From: Novosphingobium rosa NBRC 15208
GTDB taxonomy: Bacteria > Pseudomonadota > Alphaproteobacteria > Sphingomonadales > Sphingomonadaceae
NCBI RefSeq assembly: GCF_001598555.1
Contig: NZ_BCZE01000043.1
Coordinates: forward strand, 1 to 64,000
Length of the DNA stretch: 64,000 bases
Direction: 5' to 3'
Numbering within the stretch: the first letter of the stretch is position 1; each line of letters opens with the position of its first letter. A program made the position numbers and the translations under genes. A model generated the notes under the pieces. The model was given only the letters and a program-made list of their open reading frames with translations. It ran no database searches and was not told where the DNA came from. Shown in pieces: positions 35,364 through 44,517 of this stretch.

Positions 35364-38201
35364 TCAAAACCGTGTCCGGAAGCCTGCCGTGATGTAGGTG
35401 CCGACAGGATCGTACATCGAATAGTTCGATTCCAGAATGAAGGACGACACCGTGCTCAGCACCGGCGGCTTCACATTGAACAGATTGTTGACCGTGACGA
35501 AGACCTCGCTGTCCTTGCCCACGCCACGCAGCTTGTTCTTCAGGGTTACGTCGGTGTAGAGCCGCCCCGGCACATGGTTTCTGTCGATATCGACGCCGGT
35601 CACATATTGCGCATTGTACAGCCCCGCGCTGATATAGCGCTCCTGCACGAAGGCCGAAAACGTGCCGCGGTCGTAGGCGGCGGTCAGCGTACCGTTGAAC
35701 TGGCCCGCCTCACGCGCGCGGTCGATGGGCGCGGCGCCGGGCGCCTGCGACACATTGCGTGTGGTGAGATTGCCAAGGGCGCGCAAGGTCACCCGCCCGC
35801 CCAGCAAGCCGAAGCGGTAACCCGCCTCGATATCGAGCCCGCTGTTGCGCGCCGAAGCCAGATTGAAGGGCAGCAGGTTGAGGTAATAGGTGCCGTTGGT
35901 GAACTGGATCTGCGAGCAGACCACCGTGGCCCCCGCCGCACACTGGTTGATCGTATCCTGCGCCGAAAGCGAAGCAATCGCCGCGCTGATCTTGATGTCG
36001 TAATAATCCACCGACATGTCGAAGCCACGCAGGAACGCCGGCTGCACCACCATGCCGAAGGTCAGCGTGTTGGCCTTCTCCGGCTTGAGATCGGGGTTGC
36101 CGCGCGTATAGCCCAGGAACGGCACGGTGGCGCCGGTCCTGGGATCGATCACCGTGGCATTGCCTGCCACACCGCCCGAAAACAGCTCCAGAATGTTGGG
36201 CGCGCGGATATCGCGCGAGCGTGTCAGGCGCAAGGTAAGGCCTTGCACCGGCTTCCACACACCGCCCAGCTTCCAGGTCACCACCTGCCCGCTGGTGCTG
36301 TAATCGGTGAGGCGCACGGCGGCGTTCAGATCGAGCGCCTTGATGAAAGGCCGATCCGCCGCCACGGGCAGCGCCAGCTCGCCATAAAGCTCCTTCACCG
36401 TGACACGCCCGGAGATCGGCTGGGGATTGGAGGCATAGAACCCTCCCAGCGTCCCCGATTGTGAAGACGCCGCGCCGCGCAGCCCGGCAAAATTGTTGAT
36501 CGCCTGCGAGACCGCATCACTGGTCTGATTGGCGGTTTCGCGCCGCCATTCAGCGCCTACCGCCAGCGAGGCGGGTTTGGACCACAGCGCCGCCCAGTCG
36601 GGCAGCGAGCCCTGCACATTGACGGCCGCCACATCCTGCGTCAGCTTGAGATAGCGCCAGCTGTCGCCCGTCACATAGGCGGCGGTGGCCGCATTGATCG
36701 CCCCCGTGCCGAAGGGGTTGATCGGGGTGCAGCCCGGGTCCAGCCCGTTCAATGTCGAACGGCAGACGATCTGCCCATTGGCCGGGTTCACCACCGCATC
36801 GGCGGCGGCATAAATGTTGCGGTTGTTCAGAATGTTGCGGTCGAACACCTTCAATTGGCTCTGGCCGTGGGTGAAATAGGCTTTGGCGGTCCAGTCGCCG
36901 CCCAGCTTGCCGTTCAGCCCGCCCACGAAGCGCTGGGTGGTGGAGTAATTGTCCGCCACATTTTCGGGCAGATTGCTCCAATATTTGCCCAGCGTGAAGG
37001 AGGCGATGCCCTGCGCGGTCATCTGGCTCTGGATCGCGGCGGGGATATAGGGGTTGCCGCTGTAGATCGTCAGCGCGTTGGATCCGGCATTGTAGTTGTA
37101 ATATTGTTCGAAGGGCGTGTGCGAACGCGACAGCGTGCCCTCGCCGAACAAAGTCCAGTTGTCGGTGACGTCATATTCGGCATGCAGGAAACCGTTGATG
37201 CGATCGACGCTGGCCCCGAAGGGCGCAACCGGGGACGGCCCGTCGCCGCCCGCCATAAAGACCGAGCTGACCTTCGAGCCATAGATGAAAGGCGTGGGCG
37301 TGCCATTGGCGGTGAAATCCGTGCCTTTCAGCGCGCCATTCAGGATCAGCCCGCCATAGCTGCGCCCGCTGTAGGTGATGCCATTGGCCAGCACGCGCGC
37401 GGGCGTGGTCACGCCGGTCGCATTGGGGATCCAGGCGCTGACATCGTTGCGCCAGGGGCGGGCGGTGGAATAGGTGCTGATGCCGTTCTTGTGGAAATAC
37501 TCCAGGCTGGCGATCACCCGCCCGCGCCCGTCGGCAAAGCCATGCCCCGCCGCGATGGTGCCCCGATAGCTGCCCGCATCGCCATAGCGCGAGATGCCGC
37601 CCTGCATTTCGGCCTTCACGCCCTCGAATTTGGTGTCCAGCACGAAATTGACCACGCCAGCAACGGCATCAGAGCCATAGGCCGCCGAGGCGCCGCCGGT
37701 CACCACATCGACGCTACGCACCAGATTTTGCGGCATCAGATTGACGTCGGTCGAGCCGCTGACGTTCGAGGAAACCACGCGCCGCCCGTCGAGCAGCACC
37801 AGCGTCCGGTTGGCCCCCAGCCCGCGCAGATTGAGCAGGCTGGCGCCCGCATTGCCATTGGCGCTGGTCCCGGTGTCGACCGAACGGTTCGACAGACCGC
37901 GAAAAGCGGGCAAGGTGGACAAAGCGTCGGCAATGTCATTGGGCGCGGTCTGCTTGATCTGCTCGGCCGAGACCACGGTGACAGGCGTGGGCGCATTGTA
38001 CCCCGCCTTGGCGATGCGCGAGGCCGTCACCACCAGATCGGCGCCTTGCGTGGTCGGCGCGATCTGGCCGTTGGCCCGTGGCGGGGCGGGCGGCGCGTCC
38101 TTGCTATCGCCGGTGCCTTGCGCCATGGCGGGCGTTGCCGCCAGGCACAGGGCGACGATTGCAATGGAGACCGAAGTCTGGAAACGTCCTGATTTCAACA
38201 T
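35364..38201 (-). CDS. TonB-dependent outer-membrane receptor
   Basis: This 945-aa receptor starts at the ATG at 38201 (GAGGGGG upstream), with a signal peptide ending AATPAMAQ. GADLVVTASRIAKAGYNAPT is the TonB-box/plug start. NLRGLGANRTLVLLDGRRVV and DVVTGGASAAYGSDAVAGVV are typical of the large sphingomonad/xanthomonad receptors lacking the FGRNST form. The C-terminus YITAGFRTRF ends in Phe. It is upstream of an MFS carrier, a sugar-acid dehydratase and an aldolase on the same strand, so it is probably an outer-membrane importer for a sugar acid or oligosaccharide. Confidence 0.93.
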   Translation of the reverse strand: MLKSGRFQTSVSIAIVALCLAATPAMAQGTGDSKDAPPAPPRANGQIAPTTQGADLVVTASRIAKAGYNAPTPVTVVSAEQIKQTAPNDIADALSTLPAFRGLSNRSVDTGTSANGNAGASLLNLRGLGANRTLVLLDGRRVVSSNVSGSTDVNLMPQNLVRSVDVVTGGASAAYGSDAVAGVVNFVLDTKFEGVKAEMQGGISRYGDAGSYRGTIAAGHGFADGRGRVIASLEYFHKNGISTYSTARPWRNDVSAWIPNATGVTTPARVLANGITYSGRSYGGLILNGALKGTDFTANGTPTPFIYGSKVSSVFMAGGDGPSPVAPFGASVDRINGFLHAEYDVTDNWTLFGEGTLSRSHTPFEQYYNYNAGSNALTIYSGNPYIPAAIQSQMTAQGIASFTLGKYWSNLPENVADNYSTTQRFVGGLNGKLGGDWTAKAYFTHGQSQLKVFDRNILNNRNIYAAADAVVNPANGQIVCRSTLNGLDPGCTPINPFGTGAINAATAAYVTGDSWRYLKLTQDVAAVNVQGSLPDWAALWSKPASLAVGAEWRRETANQTSDAVSQAINNFAGLRGAASSQSGTLGGFYASNPQPISGRVTVKELYGELALPVAADRPFIKALDLNAAVRLTDYSTSGQVVTWKLGGVWKPVQGLTLRLTRSRDIRAPNILELFSGGVAGNATVIDPRTGATVPFLGYTRGNPDLKPEKANTLTFGMVVQPAFLRGFDMSVDYYDIKISAAIASLSAQDTINQCAAGATVVCSQIQFTNGTYYLNLLPFNLASARNSGLDIEAGYRFGLLGGRVTLRALGNLTTRNVSQAPGAAPIDRAREAGQFNGTLTAAYDRGTFSAFVQERYISAGLYNAQYVTGVDIDRNHVPGRLYTDVTLKNKLRGVGKDSEVFVTVNNLFNVKPPVLSTVSSFILESNYSMYDPVGTYITAGFRTRF

Positions 38202-38328
38202 ATGCACCCCCTCTATCTTGTCGATTATTCTGGTGTTCGAATGGTCGGTTCAGCAGACGCAGGGCACGGGCCAACACTCCGCCGCGAAGCGGTCGATGCG
38301 GGAACCGGCGCTGGAAAAATCGTTTTGT

Positions 38329-39657
38329 CTAAAGCTCGCTTGTCTCGAAACGCCGTATCGGGCCCACGATCAGCCAATAAGCCGCCACCGCCGCCAGCAC
38401 ATGCAGGCCGACATAGAGCAGCGCCCCGTCGAAGGAACCGGTCTTCTCGACGATGATGCCGATGGCGATGGGCGTGATAATGCCGCCCACGCTGCCCGCA
38501 GCGTTGAACACCCCGCCCGTCAGGCCGATGGCTTCGCGTGGCGCCGTATCGGCCACCACCGTCCAGCCCAGCGCGCCGAAGCCCTTGCCGAAGAAAGCCG
38601 CCGACATGATGGCGATCACCAGCGCATTGCTGCTGACCAGAGCGCAAAGCATGATGGTGGAACTGAGCACCAGCCCCAGCGTGATCGGCAGCTTGCGCGC
38701 CAGGCTGAGCGAAGCGTGACGACGCAGCAACCAGTCGGAAAACACCCCTGCCGAGACGCCGCCGATGCAGCCGCAGACCGCCGGAATGGCCGCGACAAAG
38801 CCCGCATCGAGCATGGTGAAATGACGCCCCTGCACCAGATAGGTCGGAAACCAGGAGATGAAGAAGGTCGACAGGCTGGCCACGCAATATTGCGCGAAGA
38901 ACACGCCCAGCAGCATGCGGTTGCCCAGAATGGCCACCAGACCGATGCCGGGCCCGGTTTTTGGGGCAGGTGCCGCCGCCAGCGCGCCGCGCGCCACCAT
39001 ATCCTCCAGTTCCTCACGCGAGAGGCGCGGATGCTTGTCGGGCGCGAAATAGGCCAGAAACCAGACAGCCGCCAGCACGATGCCCAGAGCGCCCATCACC
39101 GTGAAGATGTGCCGCCACCCGGCATAATGCGCCAACGCAGCCATCAGCGGGGTGAACACCGCCAGCGAGAGATATTGCGCCGAGTTGAAGATCGCGCCCG
39201 CCAACCCTCGCTCGTCGGCGGGGAACCAGGCGGCGATGATGCGCCCGCAGGCCGGGGCCACCGGCGCCTCCAGCAGGCCCAGCACCACGCGCAGCAAGAA
39301 AATGGCCATCACCGGAAAGGCGACATAGCCGACCCCGCTCATCAGAAAGGTGGCCAGCGACCAGCAGGCCAAAGCGGCGAAGATCGCGATGCGCGGCCCG
39401 ATGCGGTCCACCAGATAGCCTGCCGGGATCTGCGCGAGGCAGTAGCTCCAGGAAAAGGCGGAGAACAACCAGCCCATATCGATGGGCGTGATGCCGAAAT
39501 CCTTCGCCACGCCGGGCGCCGCCACCGAAAGCGTCGCCCGGTCGCCCGTGCTGAGCGCCAGCACCAGCGTGATCAGCGCCAGCACCACGAAGCGCAACCG
39601 GCCCCGCGTGACGGCGCCGACCAGCGGCGGATCGATGGAAGGCGCGAGCGGCCCCAT
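38329..39657 (-). CDS. MFS transporter, anion:cation symporter type (hexuronate/galactonate-like)
   Basis: This 442-aa protein has about 12 hydrophobic segments. LVLALSTGDRATLSVAAPGV and GWLFSAFSWSYCLAQIPAGY followed by DRIGPR resemble the ACS family (GudP, DgoT, ExuT). ATG at 39657 overlaps the stop of the upstream dehydratase gene (TGATG), so expression is coupled. The likely job is proton-linked uptake of the sugar acid processed by the adjacent enzymes. Confidence 0.88.
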   Translation of the reverse strand: MGPLAPSIDPPLVGAVTRGRLRFVVLALITLVLALSTGDRATLSVAAPGVAKDFGITPIDMGWLFSAFSWSYCLAQIPAGYLVDRIGPRIAIFAALACWSLATFLMSGVGYVAFPVMAIFLLRVVLGLLEAPVAPACGRIIAAWFPADERGLAGAIFNSAQYLSLAVFTPLMAALAHYAGWRHIFTVMGALGIVLAAVWFLAYFAPDKHPRLSREELEDMVARGALAAAPAPKTGPGIGLVAILGNRMLLGVFFAQYCVASLSTFFISWFPTYLVQGRHFTMLDAGFVAAIPAVCGCIGGVSAGVFSDWLLRRHASLSLARKLPITLGLVLSSTIMLCALVSSNALVIAIMSAAFFGKGFGALGWTVVADTAPREAIGLTGGVFNAAGSVGGIITPIAIGIIVEKTGSFDGALLYVGLHVLAAVAAYWLIVGPIRRFETSEL

Positions 39658-40841
39658 CACATGAACGCCGTCGAGCCGTCGGGCCGGGTCGGCACCTTGC
39701 GGTCCCAGCGGACGTAATTGTCGCTGGCGAGATAGTCCTCGTCGATCTCCACGCCCCAGCCCGGCCGGTCGGGGCGCAGGTCGAGATAGCCCTCGCGCGG
39801 GATATAGGGATCAACCACGTAATGCGCGCCGCCGATCGAATTGCCATGCATCACGCTGGCCTGCGCGGGAATGGCCCCGGCGTTGGGCAGGCGATATTCC
39901 AGGATCTTGAAATTGGTCTGCGCGGCGCAGAAATGCAGATTCACCGCCGTCGCCAGCGGTCCCATCGGATTGTGCGGGGCGACGGTAACATAATGCGCCT
40001 CGGCCAGAGCGGCGATCTTGCGCATTTCCAGCAGGCCCCCCACCACGCAAATGTCAGGCTGGATGATGTCGGCGCCCTTCACCTGCAGCAGGCGCAGGAA
40101 TTCATAGCGGTTGTAGAGCGACTCCCCCGTCGCCAGAACGCAATGCGTCTGGCGGTTGAGATCGCCCCAGGCCTCCATGTTTTCGGGGCGAAGGGGTTCC
40201 TCGAAGAACAGCGGATCATAGGGCGCCAGCGCATTGCCGAGCTGCGCCGCCAGCTTGGGCTCGAAGATCTTGGCATGGGCATCGAAGGCGATGTCATGCC
40301 CGACCGCTTCGCGGATCTGGCGGAAATAGTCGGCGCTGCTGCGCACCACCTCGCCCCAGCGATGCGCGTGAATGTCGATGCGATAGGGGCTGAGCTTGAA
40401 GGCATCGACGCCCCAACTCTCATGCCAGGCCGCCATCACATCACGGGCGTGGGCCACATCGGGCGCCGTGTAGATCCCGGCATAGACCCGCACCCGGTCG
40501 CGCACATGGCCGCCAAGAAGCTGATAGACCGGCACGCCCAGCGCCTTGGCCGCAATATCCCAGAGGCAATGATCGATGGCCGACATCGCCGCCAGACCGA
40601 TGGCCCCGGGGGGAAAGCGGGCATGCTGCATCATCAGCTGCATCAGAAACTCGATGCGGCGCGGGTCCTGCCCTTCGAGATACTGCGCCAGATAGTCCAG
40701 CACCGGCACCAGCGCGCGGTCGGGGCCGTGGTTGTAGCATTCGCCCCAACCCGTGATGCCCTCATCGGTATCGATGGCGAGGATTACGCGCGGGCGCTCG
40801 CCGTCTTGCGTCATAAAGGCCCGCAGCTTCACGATCTTCAT
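39657..40841 (-). CDS. Enolase-superfamily sugar-acid dehydratase (galactonate dehydratase-like)
   Basis: This is a 394-aa mandelate racemase/muconate lactonizing-type enzyme. Metal ligands appear in FDAHAKI, FFEEPLRPEN and ATGESLYNR; the His in FDAHAKI and the His in APHNPMGPLA correspond to the His pair used by DgoD-like dehydratases. GITGWGECYNHGPD is the N-terminal capping domain. Family and neighbours suggest dehydration of an aldonate to a 2-keto-3-deoxy acid. The exact sugar (galactonate, gluconate, xylonate or other) cannot be read from the sequence. It is coupled to the MFS gene. Confidence 0.87.
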   Translation of the reverse strand: MKIVKLRAFMTQDGERPRVILAIDTDEGITGWGECYNHGPDRALVPVLDYLAQYLEGQDPRRIEFLMQLMMQHARFPPGAIGLAAMSAIDHCLWDIAAKALGVPVYQLLGGHVRDRVRVYAGIYTAPDVAHARDVMAAWHESWGVDAFKLSPYRIDIHAHRWGEVVRSSADYFRQIREAVGHDIAFDAHAKIFEPKLAAQLGNALAPYDPLFFEEPLRPENMEAWGDLNRQTHCVLATGESLYNRYEFLRLLQVKGADIIQPDICVVGGLLEMRKIAALAEAHYVTVAPHNPMGPLATAVNLHFCAAQTNFKILEYRLPNAGAIPAQASVMHGNSIGGAHYVVDPYIPREGYLDLRPDRPGWGVEIDEDYLASDNYVRWDRKVPTRPDGSTAFM

Positions 40842-40898
40842 TGTGCATCCTCTCCCGGCGTGGGCCTTTGCCCCTTCACCACGATATGTGGCGCGACC

Positions 40899-41828
40899 CT
40901 ATGCCTTGACCAGCCCGTCCGTGGCGATCTGCGCCATGAACTGGCGCAGCGTATCCAGCACCTGCGGTGACAGCGGCCAGGCAGCGGGCGGGCGCGGCGC
41001 GCCGCAATCCTCGCCCAGCAGTTGCAGCGCGGCCTTCACCACGGAGACATTGGTGCCATTGCGCTCCTGAGCGCGCAGGGTTTCGAACATGGCGATCCGG
41101 GCGATCAGGCTGCGCGCGCCGGCATAGTCGCCCTGCTCCAAAGCGTTGCAGATCGCCACCGACAGCGCGGGGCAGACATTGATCAGCCCCGAGGTAAAGC
41201 CCCGCGCACCCACGGCGTAAAAGGCCGGGGCCCAGGTTTCGGCCAGACCGCCGCTCCAGATCAGGGCGGGATCGCAGGCCGCAATGGCCTCGGCCAGACG
41301 CATCGGCGTGGGGCAGGCCCATTTGACGCCGACGACATGGGGCAGGGCGCAAAGCCGTGCGATCATCTCGGTGCCGATGCCATCGTCTCGCAGATAGAGG
41401 ATGACGGGCAGATCCTGCCCCACCTCGACGATGCGCGACACGTAATCGACAAAGCCGCGCGGCGCGACGAAGGGATCGGGCGGCTGATGGATCATCAAGG
41501 CATCCACCCCGGCCTCGCGCGAGGCGGCGGCCAGTTGCAGCGCATCGTGAATGCCGCGCCCCACCCCGCCGATGAGCGGCAGGCGACCGGCGACGATCTG
41601 CGCGCTGGCCCGCACCATCGCCTCGGCCTCGGTGGTGGTCAGAGCGTAAAATTCACTGGTGTTGCCGTTGATGACCAGCGTGCCCACGCCCGCCGCCACC
41701 GCGCGGTTGACGATGGGATGCAGAAGCCCTGTCGCGAGGCGATCACCGGCATCGAAAGGTGTGACCAGAATCCCGGAAACGCCACGCAGGCCCTTTGCCA
41801 ACCGGTCATCCGCTTTGCTCACCATCAT
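40899..41828 (-). CDS. DHDPS/NAL-family aldolase (2-keto-3-deoxy sugar acid aldolase-like)
   Basis: In this 309-aa TIM-barrel protein the Schiff-base Lys169 lies in VVGVKWACP. The ligand loop reads INGNTSEFYALT, matching the GxxGE region of the family with Ser before Glu. LYLRDD replaces the usual YN(x)P Tyr block. The start at 41828 is preferred; an adjacent ATG at 41825 is possible. It lies 57 bp upstream of the dehydratase gene, whose product would be its substrate. The probable reaction is cleavage to pyruvate plus an aldehyde; a dehydratase/decarboxylase role is an alternative within the family. Confidence 0.82.
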   Translation of the reverse strand: MMVSKADDRLAKGLRGVSGILVTPFDAGDRLATGLLHPIVNRAVAAGVGTLVINGNTSEFYALTTTEAEAMVRASAQIVAGRLPLIGGVGRGIHDALQLAAASREAGVDALMIHQPPDPFVAPRGFVDYVSRIVEVGQDLPVILYLRDDGIGTEMIARLCALPHVVGVKWACPTPMRLAEAIAACDPALIWSGGLAETWAPAFYAVGARGFTSGLINVCPALSVAICNALEQGDYAGARSLIARIAMFETLRAQERNGTNVSVVKAALQLLGEDCGAPRPPAAWPLSPQVLDTLRQFMAQIATDGLVKA

Positions 41829-41871
41829 CCTCACCCCATGCCTGCTTGTTATGTTTTTTTACAGGTTCGCC

Positions 41872-41900
41872 CCAACATGTCAACAACGATGACATGTTGG
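41872..41900. promoter_or_regulatory. 29-bp palindrome, candidate GntR operator
   Basis: CCAACATGTCA at 41872-41882 and TGACATGTTGG at 41890-41900 are perfect inverted arms around a 7-bp spacer. The site lies in the divergent region between the aldolase operon and the GntR gene, 44 bp upstream of the aldolase start. It probably binds the divergent regulator and controls the sugar-acid operon. Confidence 0.65.
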
Positions 41901-41952
41901 ATGACAGATGGTAGCAAGTGCCTGATCTCTTAGCCGACCCGGGGCCTTGTCC

Positions 41953-42669
41953 GTGACCAATCTGATCTTGATGCCGCAAAAAAAGGAACGGTTGGGCGAC
42001 CGCATCTATGGCCAGATTCTGCAGCAAATCGCCTCGGGCGCGCTGCGCCCCGGTGACCGCCTGCCCTCGGAAAACCAGATCTGCCAGACCCTGAATGTGT
42101 CGCGCCCCGTGGTGCGGCAGGCGCTGATGCGCCTTCAGGCCGACGGGCTGGTCATCACCCGCAAGGGGCTGGGCACCGTGGTGCAGAACACCCCGCCCGA
42201 GGGGCTGACGCGCTTTTCCGAGCCGAGCAATGTTGCGCATATGCTGCGCTGCCTGGAGCTTCGCATGGCGGTGGAAGGCCAGGCCGCCGCGCTGGCGGCG
42301 ACACGGCACACCACGGCGGAGTTGCGCCAGATCGCCAAGGCGCTGGAGGCGATGAAGGAGCAATTGCTGCAAAACGGCGTAACCACCGCCGCCGATTTCG
42401 AGTTTCATCTGGCGGTGGCGGCGGCCAGCGGCAATTTCCTGTTCGAGCAGGTGCTGCAATCGCTCGACGATGCGATTCGTCGGGGAATGACGATTGCTCT
42501 GAGCGTCACCAAGGAACTCAGCCCCGAACGAGCCCAGCGGGTGTTCGACGAGCACCGCGCCATATACGATGCCATCGCGCAAAGAGACAGCGCCGGCGCC
42601 GATCTGGCCATGCGCTATCATCTGGGCCGGGTGCGCCAGCGCGTTACCGATGCCAGCCGAGATCAATGA
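41953..42669 (+). CDS. GntR-family regulator, FadR/FCD subfamily
   Basis: This is a 238-aa protein. The N-terminal winged helix shows GALRPGDRLPSENQICQTLN and SRPVVRQALMRLQADGLV. The C-terminal FCD domain is all helical, with metal/ligand-site residues in DFEFHLAVAAASGN and a late His in YHLGRVRQR. The GTG at 41953 is chosen (GGGG 8 bp upstream); TTG at 41947 and ATG at 41971 are alternatives. It is divergent from the sugar-acid operon, which it probably represses until the acid or a keto-deoxy intermediate binds. Confidence 0.88.
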   Translation: MTNLILMPQKKERLGDRIYGQILQQIASGALRPGDRLPSENQICQTLNVSRPVVRQALMRLQADGLVITRKGLGTVVQNTPPEGLTRFSEPSNVAHMLRCLELRMAVEGQAAALAATRHTTAELRQIAKALEAMKEQLLQNGVTTAADFEFHLAVAAASGNFLFEQVLQSLDDAIRRGMTIALSVTKELSPERAQRVFDEHRAIYDAIAQRDSAGADLAMRYHLGRVRQRVTDASRDQ

Positions 42670-42846
42670 GCCGCATGCTGAAATTTGTTAATTAATGTTA
42701 CAAATCCACAATCCTTATTTGAGCAAGTTCGGCCCCGACATGGGGGGCATGGCATCCTCCGCCAACTTTCCTGCCGTTCCCGGCTCCGGCTCGGATCGTC
42801 GAAGGAAGACTTTCGTTCATGTGGCCACTGGATGATCGTCTGGCTG

Positions 42847-43296
42847 TTACAGACGCATTCCGCGAACATCTTGCGGTTCCGCAAAGCTCATGTCTGCGTG
42901 ATGCGGGCCAGGATGCCGCAGGGCGGAGGGGCGCCCTGCCTTGCGCATTCGCTCCACCGCTTCGGCCCAATCCGGAAGATCGTCACTATCATGCCTCCAA
43001 CGGACCACACTGGCTTCCACTGCCCAATCGAACAGGCGTGGCATGGCAGACCGATGCGCGCCGCTGGCAACATAGCTTTGCACCGCCAGTTCATCCCGCC
43101 ATACGCTGATGGTCCAGAAGGTCACATGACCGTCTGGCCTCACCGCGCCAGCCAGAAATCCGTCCGCTTGCTGTACTTGTGCGATGGCGCGGCGGGCGTG
43201 AACCATGATGAGTGGCATAAGAAGCAGCGTCCGAGCCCGAAACCGCGTGACGCTGACAAGCCTCGCAATGACGTCTTGAGTTGGCGGATGGCTCAC
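42847..43296 (-). CDS. Small protein, dimeric alpha/beta-barrel (ABM/DUF3291-like)
   Basis: This 149-aa protein starts at a GTG that overlaps the stop of the MDR gene (GTGA), indicating translational coupling. FRARTLLLMPLIMVHARRA, GHVTFWTISVWRDELAVQSY and PRLFDWAVEASVVRW fit the antibiotic-biosynthesis-monooxygenase/spheroidene-monooxygenase-like barrel group. No cofactor motif is visible. It may act with the MDR reductase on the same compound; the function is otherwise unknown. Confidence 0.68.
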   Translation of the reverse strand: MSHPPTQDVIARLVSVTRFRARTLLLMPLIMVHARRAIAQVQQADGFLAGAVRPDGHVTFWTISVWRDELAVQSYVASGAHRSAMPRLFDWAVEASVVRWRHDSDDLPDWAEAVERMRKAGRPSALRHPGPHHADMSFAEPQDVRGMRL

Positions 43297-44414
43297 AAGG
43301 TCACCACCAGCTTGCAGGCAGAAACGCCGCGCCGCTGCCGTTCGAGCGCCTGGACGATATGCGTGAGACCATGGCCCACGACCAGCGGCGCGGGAGCCGC
43401 AACATATCGCCCGCTGGCCAGCGCTTCGGGAAGGAAGGCCTCATAGATCATCGGCCCCACCTCATTGCCCAGCAGCGAACTGCCCCAGATCATGGCGGTG
43501 CGCACGCCTCTGCGCTGTGCTTTCAGGGCAAGGCTGATGCTGCCTGCCACCATGCGCATCAGCACGGGCGCAAGGCGCCAGATGCGGCCCTGGCCCGCAG
43601 GCACAGCGTCGAAGGAGGCTGGTGGCGTGGCCATCGCGACAAAACGCTTGCCCTGGCACTGTCCGAGTATAGCGACCGACGCCGTCGCGGAACCCAGGCC
43701 AATCGCAAGCGCTCCGGCAACCTCGTGCCCACGCAGGGCCGCAACAATGTCGGCCACAACGCTGTTGCTGCGATAATCAAACACCAGCGAAGCGCCCAGG
43801 CTTTTGACATAATCGAAGTTGGCGGGCGAGGCGGTGGCGACCACCTGATATCCGGCCGCGACCGCAAGCTGCACCGCATTGCAGCCCACACTGGTCGACG
43901 CCCCCCAGATGAGCACCCATTTTCCGTTTCGCCGGGGGGCGAGGGATGGAGGATCAAGCGCCAGCTGGTCCTGCTGGAACAGGCCGCAGGCCGCCGTGGA
44001 AAGGGCCAGCGGCAAAACCGCGGCGGCTTCAAACGGCATATCCTCAGGCATGGGCGCGGCCATATGCGCCAGCAGAACCGCATGGGTCTGGAAGGCGCCT
44101 TCCGCCGCATGATTGCGCGCCTTGTCCGAGCCGACAGCATGACCCAGCACGCGCTCGCCCAGCCTGAAGCGGGTCACACCCTCGCCAATCTCGACCACCT
44201 CTCCGGCCACGTCCGAGCCCAGCACGAAGGGATAGGCGAGATAGGGCGTGATGAGATCGCCCACGGTCTGCATCAGCCGGTCCATCGGGTTGACGGCAAC
44301 GGCATGGACCCGCACGACGATCTCACCGGCTTTGGGTGCGGTGTAGGGCGCGGGTCCAACCTTTAACGCGGTCGCGCGCTTGGCGGGCAGCCACAGTGCG
44401 GTGTTGTTGGGCAT
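43293..44414 (-). CDS. MDR-family zinc-independent NAD(P)H oxidoreductase (quinone reductase-like)
   Basis: This 373-aa protein starts at the ATG at 44414 with AAGGA upstream. VNPMDRLMQTVG and FVLGSDVAGEVVEIGEGVTRF are the catalytic-domain signature; the structural-zinc Cys cluster is absent. The Rossmann motif is VLIWGASTSVGCNAVQLA. Fungal-type trans-enoyl reductases and quinone oxidoreductases share this arrangement. It forms a coupled pair with the small barrel protein and is divergent from an AraC regulator. It likely reduces an enone or quinone. Confidence 0.88.
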   Translation of the reverse strand: MPNNTALWLPAKRATALKVGPAPYTAPKAGEIVVRVHAVAVNPMDRLMQTVGDLITPYLAYPFVLGSDVAGEVVEIGEGVTRFRLGERVLGHAVGSDKARNHAAEGAFQTHAVLLAHMAAPMPEDMPFEAAAVLPLALSTAACGLFQQDQLALDPPSLAPRRNGKWVLIWGASTSVGCNAVQLAVAAGYQVVATASPANFDYVKSLGASLVFDYRSNSVVADIVAALRGHEVAGALAIGLGSATASVAILGQCQGKRFVAMATPPASFDAVPAGQGRIWRLAPVLMRMVAGSISLALKAQRRGVRTAMIWGSSLLGNEVGPMIYEAFLPEALASGRYVAAPAPLVVGHGLTHIVQALERQRRGVSACKLVVTL

Positions 44415-44517
44415 CGTCAGTCCTTGCTCGTCATCCTGCAATAACACATAGCCCCTTCATGGCGGACGCCCCATGCGCTATGGTCCATAAAATCGTCGCC
44501 ATCGTCCAGGATATGCT

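Noticed and set aside
37741..39717. A 658-codon plus-strand open frame
   Set aside because: It is antisense to the TonB receptor start and MFS gene; composition is RHQ-rich and no family is recognised.
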